Assembly: GCF_039645565.1 (NCBI RefSeq) | Contig: NZ_CP147914.1 | Coordinates: 989,573 to 1,053,572, forward strand | DNA from: Sulfurimonas sp. HSL1-2 | GTDB taxonomy: Bacteria; Campylobacterota; Campylobacteria; Campylobacterales; Sulfurimonadaceae | Direction of reading: 5' to 3' | DNA: 64,000 bases | Part shown: positions 26,018-33,229 of the stretch, piece after piece | How the letters are laid out: every line of letters starts with the position of its first letter | Position numbering within the stretch: position 1 is the first letter of the stretch | Made by a program: the position numbers and the translations under genes | Notes under the pieces: generated by a model | Databases searched by the model: none | What the model saw: the letters and a program-made list of their open reading frames with translations, nothing else | Told to the model about the DNA's origin: nothing

Positions 26018-27208
26018 TTGATTAATGAAGAAGATGCTTTCATTGAGTATGACAATCAATCTGAATCTGAAGAAGACATAACGGAGCTTGATCAAAGTTT
26101 TTTTTCTCAAGCCGTTGTTAGTGCAACTGACTGGACAACAGAAACAATCATCAATCAAATTAATAAGGGCAATATCCAATTAAACCCAGATTTTCAAAGA
26201 CGCGATGCATGGGATAAAAAACGAAAAAGTCGTTTCATTGAATCATTAATTCTTGGACTACCTGTACCTCAGATTGTCTTGGCTGAGTCGATAGATAGAA
26301 GAGGTTCGTATATTGTCTTAGACGGTAAACAAAGGCTATTGAGCATTCGCCAGTTTGCAGCTGAAAGAGATGATAACGTGTACGTCCAGTTGAAGTTATC
26401 TTCGCTCGACATTAGAAATGATTTGAAAGGTAAAAGCTTAGTAGCTTTACGCGAAGACCTGGACCTATTTGATGACCTTTCAGCATTTGAAAATCAGCCA
26501 ATAAGAACTGTGGTCATCAAAAATTGGCCAAATGAGAACTTTTTATATCATGTCTTTCTGAGACTAAATACTGGAAGTGTACCATTGTCTCCACAGGAGT
26601 TGAGACAAGCGTTACATCCAGGGCCATTTATATCATTTTTGGATGAAGCATCATCAGGAAGTGCGGCGTTACAAGACATTCTAAAGCTGAAGAAGCCAGA
26701 CTTCAGAATGCGCGATGCGGAGCTATTACTAAGGTATTTTTCTTTTAAAAACTATCTGTCCATGTATTCCGGCACATTAAAGTCTTTTTTAGACTACTGT
26801 TGCTCGACTATGAATCAAGAGTGGGGGGAACTAGAAGAGAATACATTTCAGCAAATGGCTGAGTTTGAAGAAGCTCACTTGTCCATCAAGAGGATTTTTG
26901 CGAATAATGCCTATAAGAAGTGGATTGGTGACACCTATGAAAGTAGATTCAACCGCTCTATTTTCGATGTCTTAATCCTATCCTTTTCTGAGTCGACAGT
27001 CCGCGAATTGAGCGATGGAAAAGAATTAGCGATTGAAGAAGCTTTCAAGGAGCTGTGTATAAATCCAGACTTTAAAGCATCTATCGAAAGCACAACCAAG
27101 AGTCTAACAGCAACACACACTCGCATATCTTTGTGGAACACAAAGTTAAATGAAATACTAGGTTCAAGTTTACATGTTCCCAAATTAGTAGAACACCGTA
27201 TTATATAG
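26018..27208 (+). CDS. DUF262 (ParB/Srx-like) protein, probable defence component
   Basis: A 396-residue protein starting with TTG at 26018, seven bases after TTTGGAG. The DUF262 core is clear: NPDFQRRDAW (residues 57-65), a helix ending ESLILGLPVPQIVL, then YIVLDGKQRLLSIRQF with DGKQR at 102-106. DUF262 is the nucleotide-using ParB-like domain found in GmrS/GmrSD type IV restriction enzymes. The C-terminal DUF1524 His-Me nuclease of GmrSD is missing; residues 200-396 are helical and unassigned. A HEPN gene follows nine bases later, so the nuclease role may be supplied there. Confidence 0.85.
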   Translation: MINEEDAFIEYDNQSESEEDITELDQSFFSQAVVSATDWTTETIINQINKGNIQLNPDFQRRDAWDKKRKSRFIESLILGLPVPQIVLAESIDRRGSYIVLDGKQRLLSIRQFAAERDDNVYVQLKLSSLDIRNDLKGKSLVALREDLDLFDDLSAFENQPIRTVVIKNWPNENFLYHVFLRLNTGSVPLSPQELRQALHPGPFISFLDEASSGSAALQDILKLKKPDFRMRDAELLLRYFSFKNYLSMYSGTLKSFLDYCCSTMNQEWGELEENTFQQMAEFEEAHLSIKRIFANNAYKKWIGDTYESRFNRSIFDVLILSFSESTVRELSDGKELAIEEAFKELCINPDFKASIESTTKSLTATHTRISLWNTKLNEILGSSLHVPKLVEHRII

Positions 27209-27216
27209 GACGTTGT

Positions 27217-27867
27217 ATGCCTATATCAAAGAGATTTAAAGAGTTGCGTTCGAGACTCATTGAGTTAAAAACTCATATGCTTCCAGGAAGTTTTTCTGCT
27301 ACTGGGAACTATACAGACAGACAATTGGATCGTACACGAGGATACCGCTTATTGGTTCATGCTGAAATCGAGTCATATCTCGAAGATGTCTCCAAAGAGA
27401 TTGTCACAGATGCCATACGAGAATGGAAACGAAATGGTAAAGCATCCAACTTGCTCATCGCATTTTTAGCATCATATCATTCTAGCTGGAGTGTTAATGA
27501 TGAATGCTCAAATGAAGAAATAATCCAGTTAGCAAGATCTCGCAAGAAGCCAAATGACTCTATAGAAGAAGTAATTGATTTAGCACAAAAGCAATTTGTT
27601 CAAATTGTAAAAGACAACCATGGTGTTAAAGAAAACAACTTTAAATCACTTATCCTACCTACAGGAATTGACATTGCCGGACTTGATAATACCTGGATGA
27701 CTACCTTAGACAACTTCGGTAGTTTACGAGGTGAAATTGCGCACAAAACAAAAAGAGCGACAACACAACTGAATCCAGAAGACGAGTATAAAAGAGTAAA
27801 AGATTTACTAGAAGGATTGAAAGATCTTGATAAAAAAATCATGAATATAAAAAGTGAATTAATATAG
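27217..27867 (+). CDS. HEPN-family RNase-like protein (RiboL-PSP or MAE_28990 type)
   Basis: A 216-residue all-helical protein. The N-terminal half has YRLLVHAEIESYLEDVSKEI, typical of HEPN families of the RiboL-PSP / MAE_28990 kind. The catalytic RX4-6H motif is present as R171-GEIA-H176 followed by KT. HEPN RNases act in toxin-antitoxin, abortive infection and CRISPR-linked defence (family knowledge). The gene starts nine bases after the DUF262 stop with AGGA upstream, so the two form an operon. I infer a two-gene defence module with DUF262 as sensor or regulator and HEPN as effector. Confidence 0.8.
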   Translation: MPISKRFKELRSRLIELKTHMLPGSFSATGNYTDRQLDRTRGYRLLVHAEIESYLEDVSKEIVTDAIREWKRNGKASNLLIAFLASYHSSWSVNDECSNEEIIQLARSRKKPNDSIEEVIDLAQKQFVQIVKDNHGVKENNFKSLILPTGIDIAGLDNTWMTTLDNFGSLRGEIAHKTKRATTQLNPEDEYKRVKDLLEGLKDLDKKIMNIKSELI

Positions 27868-28046
27868 TTCAAGGGGTCACTTCAAAAGAGTAACTGGATT
27901 ATTAGTCCAGGAGTCACAACCCAAGAAACATAGTCTATGAGGGCCTTACAATACCTTTTCAAAAACCAGAGTGTCGGATATGCGCCGTTTTGGATGTTTT
28001 GTTTGATAGAATGCAGTGTTTTAGAGAGGATTGAAGGCTTTTTTTT

Positions 28047-29963
28047 ATGTTAAACCTTGAACAAATATTGATTAAAGCAGCTCAATATCTAGATTTGGAT
28101 TTAAACAGACTGGCTATCAAACAGACCCCACAAAAACGACGCTTTATTGCAAGAGACAATCTCAAAGAAAAATATGATGAAGTGCTCCAAAACCTTCTCC
28201 AGGAAATATACTATTTCAATGCGCATCCAGTTTTAAAAGACATTGTTTATGAATTTCTGGAGGACTATGAGTATGTGCAGAGGGAACTCTATTCAACCTA
28301 TAATCAATCCCTCGAAAAAAAATATGACTGGCTACTGTTAAAGCATTTTGTTGTGCCCTATTTTGCATATCTGCTGGGTCGTTATTTTTCCCAATATGCT
28401 GACAGAATCGATAAAGGCCTACCGGGTGGAGAGTTCTGGTATTTGCCAAAGATCAAGAATAAGAAAATAATTTTTCCTCTCAATATGGTCCTGAATTGGT
28501 GGATAGACTTATACGGCGGAACCAATGAAGATTTTTATGCTGCAATGCCACTCGAGAATAGCCGACAGGAGACAAGTTCAGAAAACTTCGCGTCCGACTT
28601 TAAAGAGATGGATCAACGTCGAAACGTCTTGAAAAGTTGGCACGATAAATTTGTAATTCCAGATATGTCAAGCATTCACAAGTACGCAAGTGAGAAGTTA
28701 AATTATCAAGGTCTTTTCATACGTCATACAGACAAATCCCTGGAGGAGCAGTTTGAAGATGCCTGTACGTTTGTCAAAGATGTTAAAACACTGACTCTGG
28801 ATGATTTGAAAAGAGAGTTTCCAAATCCCAACAACCTATTAGGTCGACTTGAAGAGAATCTAGAGGCTCCAGAAAAAGAGAAATTCGTTTCCTACGTTCA
28901 CGATAGATGGCAAGAGCCAATGTCAAAACAACTTTCATCCATATTGACATCGGTACGTGTGATTCAATCTGCCTACAAATATCTGAGCAACTACTTTGAA
29001 TCCGATATGAAGAGTCCTGATATTGAGCAAAACAGGATATTGCAACTTTGCGGGTTATTCTCGAAAGTTCATAACCTAACTAGTGAATACTACTATGGTG
29101 ATTCAATAGAAAACCTAAACCCTTACGCACTGTATTACAAAGATTATGTGGCATGCTTTTTTGAAAATGAAAATAAAAAGGAAATGCTCGATCGAATTAT
29201 TTCCTACATCAGCAAGGAAGTCGGCCAAGATAACTTTCATTATTCAGTCGATGAACTTTTATTATTTGGGCCGGAAATTGCCAATGTAAATCTGCAGGCC
29301 GCACAAAGATTGTCTGAAAAAAAAGCGCGTATCGAAAGCGAAAAAGCTGATGAAAAAAGGCTGCTGGAAGTACTATTTGCGATTCAGGGTAGTCAAGATG
29401 GAGCCTTCATAGATCTCCAGCTTAAATCACTGGAAAATTTTCACAGTGTAGTAAACCTTGGAGAATGTTTTGAAGGGAATAATTTTCTAACCAATGAATT
29501 CGTATTCCCAAATCTACATCTTGCAATGAAAGCATACTATCATGCTTTTGCAATCGCTCAATCAGATTTTGAACGGACCTATGCTGCCATAGCAATCATA
29601 AATCTTGCAACTAGCCCTTTCCATCCCCGTTTGTTGAAAAAAGAAGAAGTTGACTATTGGTTTGAACAATGCACAGGATGTGACGATATGGGAATGGAAA
29701 GAGACTATTTGATCCACTTAACCCAGAAGGCTTTTCATGAGATTCTTCAAAAAAAGCACCAGAATGCCGTTCCCATGATTGTAGAATTCATGAATAAAAC
29801 CAGGCGCTTAAAAGATAATGAATACCGCCCTGAGCTGTTGTGTGTAGGTGAAAAAGTAGCAAAGCTACTGAAGAACAGGAAGCTCGAACAAGAACTCAAA
29901 AAAAGAAACGCACACCATAAACCTTGCAAAGTCTACATCTACGCTTCAATCAACTACTACTGA
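28047..29963 (+). CDS. Large helical island protein, function unrecognised
   Basis: A 638-residue soluble protein, Lys/Glu/Tyr/Phe-rich, with no signal peptide and no convincing membrane span. A helix-rich N-terminal part contains YDWLLLKHFVVPYFAYLLGR and a Trp-rich patch PLNMVLNWWIDLYGG. The centre (about 410-440) is a charged coiled-coil-like helix (AAQRLSEKKARIESEKADEK). I see no nuclease, ATPase, protease or helicase motif. It lies 180 bases after the HEPN gene behind a small hairpin (27894-27910) and probably has its own promoter. Island position suggests an accessory or defence function. Confidence 0.7.
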   Translation: MLNLEQILIKAAQYLDLDLNRLAIKQTPQKRRFIARDNLKEKYDEVLQNLLQEIYYFNAHPVLKDIVYEFLEDYEYVQRELYSTYNQSLEKKYDWLLLKHFVVPYFAYLLGRYFSQYADRIDKGLPGGEFWYLPKIKNKKIIFPLNMVLNWWIDLYGGTNEDFYAAMPLENSRQETSSENFASDFKEMDQRRNVLKSWHDKFVIPDMSSIHKYASEKLNYQGLFIRHTDKSLEEQFEDACTFVKDVKTLTLDDLKREFPNPNNLLGRLEENLEAPEKEKFVSYVHDRWQEPMSKQLSSILTSVRVIQSAYKYLSNYFESDMKSPDIEQNRILQLCGLFSKVHNLTSEYYYGDSIENLNPYALYYKDYVACFFENENKKEMLDRIISYISKEVGQDNFHYSVDELLLFGPEIANVNLQAAQRLSEKKARIESEKADEKRLLEVLFAIQGSQDGAFIDLQLKSLENFHSVVNLGECFEGNNFLTNEFVFPNLHLAMKAYYHAFAIAQSDFERTYAAIAIINLATSPFHPRLLKKEEVDYWFEQCTGCDDMGMERDYLIHLTQKAFHEILQKKHQNAVPMIVEFMNKTRRLKDNEYRPELLCVGEKVAKLLKNRKLEQELKKRNAHHKPCKVYIYASINYY

Positions 29964-30063
29964 AAAAATTGTACGACTTACTATCCACCGCCGTTTATCC
30001 CTCCCCAATAAAATTTTCGCATCGGTTCATCTTTGAATCGAAATAAACGTGAAAGGATCTGGC

Positions 30064-30159
30064 ATGTCCAAATCAAGTGGATGCACGCCTCCGAAGGGAC
30101 CAAGTACTACTGGTAACCCATCTGGCGGTGGTAGGGGTAACTGCCCTTCAAAAAAATAG
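30064..30159 (+). CDS. Gly/Pro-rich two-cysteine microprotein, 31 residues
   Basis: ATG preceded by AAAGGA at about seven bases. The product starts MSKSSGCTPPKGPSTTGNPS, continues with a GGGRGN segment and ends in CPSKK. It has two cysteines and no hydrophobic stretch. A strong terminator (30181-30204) follows at once, which supports a real short transcript. Function unknown; small Gly-rich proteins of this look occur in defence and mobile contexts (memory, low certainty). Confidence 0.5.
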   Translation: MSKSSGCTPPKGPSTTGNPSGGGRGNCPSKK

Positions 30160-30180
30160 GTCGTTTATCACAACAACACA

Positions 30181-30204
30181 AAGAGCCCAGTTGGGCTCTT
30201 TTGA
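30181..30204 (+). terminator. Intrinsic terminator inside the island
   Basis: AAGAGCCC (30181-30188) and GGGCTCTT (30193-30200) form an 8-bp perfect stem with a 4-base loop, and the T-run continues past the stem. It separates the 31-residue gene from the next small operon. Confidence 0.8.
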
Positions 30205-30221
30205 TAGAAAAGGATTAAAAC

Positions 30222-30374
30222 ATGGCATATTATCATTACCAGTGCCGGCATTGCCTGGTCACTACGTATCTATATGATGATGGAGAAGATGACGGCATAA
30301 TCGTACAAAATGCGTACGATGACTGTGGGTGTCAAGATGATGAGGACGACTTTTATGATGATGACGATGATTAG
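30222..30374 (+). CDS. Acidic zinc-ribbon-like microprotein, 50 residues
   Basis: ATG with AAAAGGA eight bases upstream, directly after the terminator. The product has C8-X2-C11 (QCRHC) and C35-X-C37 (DCGC), a likely metal site, and an Asp/Glu-rich tail of about 12 acidic residues. It lies eight bases before a basic 96-residue protein. An acidic first gene and basic second gene is a common toxin-antitoxin layout; this is inference. Confidence 0.55.
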   Translation: MAYYHYQCRHCLVTTYLYDDGEDDGIIVQNAYDDCGCQDDEDDFYDDDDD

Positions 30375-30382
30375 GAATCGAG

Positions 30383-30673
30383 ATGAGAATAACAAAACAT
30401 GCTAAAAGGAGAATGAAAGAACGTCTTGGATTGCCAAAACGTGCACAGCTCAAGCACCTTACTAAAGCCATAAACGATGGAAGATTGATCTATCGAAAGG
30501 GGTTTGATGTTTTCCAAATCATCTATAAGGATTTCATCTATATATTTGCTCTTGATGAGTATTTATCACCTAAGTTGATTACAACTTATAACTATGAGTC
30601 TCGGAAAGTCCCTGTACAAGGGCTAAAGAGGTGGTACCGCTGGCCGGACTTGAACCGGCACACCCGAAGGTAA
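30383..30673 (+). CDS. Small basic protein, DUF4258/BrnT-like, running into tRNA-Leu
   Basis: A 96-residue protein with the opening ITKHAKRRMKERLG, an INDGRLIYRK segment and a final strand LITTYN. This pattern recalls DUF4258 or BrnT-like small proteins, some of which are ribonuclease toxins. The body seems to end near residue 70-75. The last 14 residues (RWYRWPDLNRHTRR) are read antisense through the tRNA-Leu gene and attR, so the present C-terminus was created or changed by integration. AGGAATCG precedes the ATG. Confidence 0.55.
   Translation: MRITKHAKRRMKERLGLPKRAQLKHLTKAINDGRLIYRKGFDVFQIIYKDFIYIFALDEYLSPKLITTYNYESRKVPVQGLKRWYRWPDLNRHTRR
30630..30654. repeat. attR: right 25-bp direct repeat within tRNA-Leu
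   Basis: Perfect match to 25599-25623. It covers the CCA, acceptor 3' strand and most of the T-arm of tRNA-Leu(CAA), which stays intact. Confidence 0.88.
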
Positions 30674-30715
30674 CGGATTTTGAATCCGTCGTGTCTACCA
30701 TTCCACCACAGCGGC
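30632..30715 (-). tRNA. tRNA-Leu (anticodon CAA)
   Basis: Read on the minus strand: acceptor GCCGCTG pairing with CAGCGGT (G-U at the first pair), discriminator A and an encoded CCA. The D-arm contains GGTAGA. The anticodon arm is ACGGA-TTCAAAA-TCCGT with anticodon CAA, the long variable arm has a TTCG loop, and the T-arm is GCCGG-TTCAAGT-CCGGC. The long variable arm and CAA anticodon identify leucine (UUG codons). Its 3' end is the island attachment site. Confidence 0.95.
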
Positions 30716-30730
30716 ATTTTGCAGAGCCGA

Positions 30731-30736
30731 ATTGTA
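30731..30736 (-). promoter_or_regulatory. -10 element of tRNA-Leu
   Basis: TACAAT on the minus strand, 15 bases before the first tRNA base, at the spacing expected for a -10 box. No clear -35. Confidence 0.5.
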
Positions 30737-30797
30737 ATGGATGCATCCTTAAAATAGGCCCGGAGCCATCCCAATGGGCGGGCAAAGCAGTTTTTGT

Positions 30798-30803
30798 TAT
30801 AAT
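30798..30803 (+). promoter_or_regulatory. -10 element of ftsK
   Basis: Consensus TATAAT preceded by a T-rich stretch (TTTTTGT), the usual promoter form in Campylobacterota. The predicted start of transcription gives a leader of about 24 bases before the TTG at 30834. Confidence 0.7.
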
Positions 30804-30833
30804 CCCTAACACTACTTGAAAAGAGGATTGTTT

Positions 30834-33074
30834 TTGCGGCAGGCATTTTTCATCACTGTTTTGGCCATTTTGGTATATGCGGGGATCTCGACGATCATCG
30901 CGGATGCGGCCGTCATCGGGACGATCGGGGAGATTATCGCCAAGGCGAACCGGGCACTTTTCGGTTACGTGGCATTTGCCTACCTCTTCGCCCTGTTGTA
31001 CCCGCTCTATCGTTATTACCGGAACAGTGAGATCGATGTTGAACGTACCGAGAAGGTCCTGGCGGGGATTCTCCTCTTTTTCTCCCTGCTGATCCTGCAG
31101 GCCCTCGTGACCGAGGGGCCGCTGCGCGGTGCGCTCGGTGCCGGTTTCGTCGATTTCCTCGAGCCCTATATCGGGACGTTCGGGCTCTGGGTCTTCTGGC
31201 TGATGACGGTGACGATTGCCGCCGTGATTCTGATCGATGCCGAAAAGTTCCCCTCGATGCCGAAACCGAAACTCCCTTTTTCGTTCCGCAAAGCGGAAGA
31301 GGAGGATGATGACGAGGAGCCAGAATACTCCTCTTACACCCCGGCAGCCGGGAAACGGACGGTCGCGGCCGAGCAGCCGGGCCTGTTCGACGACGACCCT
31401 TTCGATACCCCGGCCTACGAACGGATGAAGATGCCGCTGGATTCGGAAGAGGCTCCTATCCGGCTCGTCTCGAAAGGCCCTAAAGAAGCATTGCCCGATG
31501 AGGGGGATGATGAAGAGGACCTGCCGGTGAGCACGCCGGCAGCGAAAGCGGGAACGATTCTCGCGATGGCAGAGGGGGTCCGGCAGAAAAAGAGCGCCGT
31601 GATCGTCGAGGAGCTCGATGAGAACAAGAAGCTGCTCGAACAGATCGAGAAGGGTAAGTCGGAGAAGCCCAAGAACTTCAAGCTGCCCTCCCTCGACTTT
31701 TTTCAAAAGCCGCCGAAGCAGGGCAACAGTATCGACGAACGCGAGCTCGATGACAAGATCCGCGACCTGATCGAGAAACTGGCCCAGTTCAAGATCGACG
31801 GGGACGTTATCCGCACCTACGCGGGCCCGGTCGTTTCGACCTTTGAGTTCAAACCGGCCGCGCACATCAAAGTATCGAAGATTATGAACCTCCAGGACGA
31901 CCTCGCAATGGCGCTGCGTGCCGAGACGATCCGTATCCAGGCGCCGATTCCGGGCAAGGACGTCGTCGGTATCGAGATCCCGAACCATACCGTCGAGACG
32001 ATCTACCTGCGCGAGATCTTCGAAAGCAAGCTGTTCCAGGAGGCCAAGTCCCCGCTGACGATCGCGCTGGGCAAGGATATCGTCGGCAAGCCCTTCATCA
32101 CGGACCTGAAAAAACTCCCCCACCTCCTGATCGCCGGAACGACGGGGTCGGGTAAATCGGTAGGGATCAACGCGATGATCCTCAGCCTGCTGTACAAAAA
32201 CTCCCCCGACCAGCTGCGGCTGCTGATGATCGACCCGAAAATGCTGGAGTTCTCCATCTATAACGACATCCCGCACCTGCTCACCCCGGTTATCACCAAG
32301 GCCAAGCAGGCGATCGCGGCGCTGAACAACATGGTCGGGGAGATGGAGCGGCGCTACCAGCTGATGAGCGAATCGCGTACGAAGAACATCGAGAACTATA
32401 ACGAGAAGATGAAGCGCGAAGGCGGCCAGCCCTTCCCCTACATCGTCGTCATCATCGACGAACTCGCCGACCTGATGATGACCTCGGGCAAGGACGTGGA
32501 GTACTCCATCGCCCGCCTGGCGCAGATGGCCCGGGCCTCGGGGATCCACCTGATCGTGGCGACCCAGCGCCCTTCAGTCGATGTCGTGACGGGCCTCATC
32601 AAGGCCAACCTGCCTTCGCGCATCAGTTACCGTGTCGGCCAGCGTGTCGACAGCAAGATCATTCTCGATGCCCAGGGTGCGGAGTCGCTGCTGGGGCGGG
32701 GCGATATGCTCTTTACCCCTCCGGGTGCCACCGGGCTGATCCGTCTGCATGCGCCGTGGAGTACCGAGGAGGAGATCGATCACATCGTCGAGTTCCTCAA
32801 ATCCCAGCGCGAACCGCAGTATGACGACTCCTTCCTGGCCGAAAGCGGCAGCAACGGGAGCAGCGGTTCGGACGAGGGGAGCATCGAGGATATGGACGAA
32901 CTTTACGAAGAGGCCAAGGAGATCGTCCTGGCCGACCGGAAAACGTCCATCAGCTACCTGCAGCGCAAACTCCAGATCGGCTACAACCGTGCCGCGCGTA
33001 TCATCGAACAGATGGAGCAGCGCGGTCTGCTGTCACCTCCGAACGCAAAAGGAAACCGCGATATTCTCGCTTGA
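30834..33074 (+). CDS. ftsK: DNA translocase FtsK
   Basis: A 746-residue protein with four N-terminal membrane helices (about residues 5-130) and an acidic linker (130-280). The translocase motor carries Walker A GTTGSGKSVGINA and Walker B IVVIIDELADLM, and the C-terminal gamma winged helix is KTSISYLQRKLQIGYNRA. It pumps chromosome DNA toward the division septum and activates dimer resolution (family knowledge). I take TTG at 30834 as start because AGAGGA lies seven bases upstream; another TTG lies 18 bases before. It is divergent from tRNA-Leu. Confidence 0.93.
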   Translation: MRQAFFITVLAILVYAGISTIIADAAVIGTIGEIIAKANRALFGYVAFAYLFALLYPLYRYYRNSEIDVERTEKVLAGILLFFSLLILQALVTEGPLRGALGAGFVDFLEPYIGTFGLWVFWLMTVTIAAVILIDAEKFPSMPKPKLPFSFRKAEEEDDDEEPEYSSYTPAAGKRTVAAEQPGLFDDDPFDTPAYERMKMPLDSEEAPIRLVSKGPKEALPDEGDDEEDLPVSTPAAKAGTILAMAEGVRQKKSAVIVEELDENKKLLEQIEKGKSEKPKNFKLPSLDFFQKPPKQGNSIDERELDDKIRDLIEKLAQFKIDGDVIRTYAGPVVSTFEFKPAAHIKVSKIMNLQDDLAMALRAETIRIQAPIPGKDVVGIEIPNHTVETIYLREIFESKLFQEAKSPLTIALGKDIVGKPFITDLKKLPHLLIAGTTGSGKSVGINAMILSLLYKNSPDQLRLLMIDPKMLEFSIYNDIPHLLTPVITKAKQAIAALNNMVGEMERRYQLMSESRTKNIENYNEKMKREGGQPFPYIVVIIDELADLMMTSGKDVEYSIARLAQMARASGIHLIVATQRPSVDVVTGLIKANLPSRISYRVGQRVDSKIILDAQGAESLLGRGDMLFTPPGATGLIRLHAPWSTEEEIDHIVEFLKSQREPQYDDSFLAESGSNGSSGSDEGSIEDMDELYEEAKEIVLADRKTSISYLQRKLQIGYNRAARIIEQMEQRGLLSPPNAKGNRDILA

Positions 33075-33193
33075 GGATGCCTGCCCATATCCGCGCTGAG
33101 AAAAGTGTTTCGAAACTAAACAGTTTGGAAACAAAATTTCAGAATTATGTTTCCTTTTGTAACATATGAAATCTACTTGATTCTTTCCTTCGC

Positions 33194-33199
33194 TATAAT
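33194..33199 (+). promoter_or_regulatory. -10 element of acnB
   Basis: TATAAT preceded by a T/C-rich tract, 30 bases before the acnB ATG. Intergenic DNA upstream (33075-33190) is A+T-rich, and no other signal was recognised. Confidence 0.65.
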
Positions 33200-33229
33200 C
33201 TCTCGAAATCTTCTTTACAGGATATAACG

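Larger units (their letters stand above)
25599..30654. mobile_element. tRNA-Leu genomic island, about 5.03 kb, no integrase seen
   Basis: The segment is bounded by a perfect 25-bp direct repeat, the right one inside tRNA-Leu(CAA). It is plainly richer in A+T than both flanks and uses AAA, AAT, TTA and AGA codons freely. Cargo: DUF262 protein, HEPN protein, a 638-residue unknown protein, two microproteins and a small basic protein. No recombinase, relaxase, phage structural or replication gene is visible. It is either a decayed element or one mobilised in trans. A second tRNA-like 3' fragment near its left end hints at a composite history. Confidence 0.85.

Noticed and set aside
30631-30819. 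62-codon plus-strand open frame with VPLAGLEPAHPK
   Set aside because: Antisense reading of tRNA-Leu; no ribosome site and no protein-like features.
30579-32549. 656-codon minus-strand open frame opposite ftsK
   Set aside because: Runs through tRNA-Leu and antisense to ftsK; Arg/Asp/His-rich shadow with no domain.
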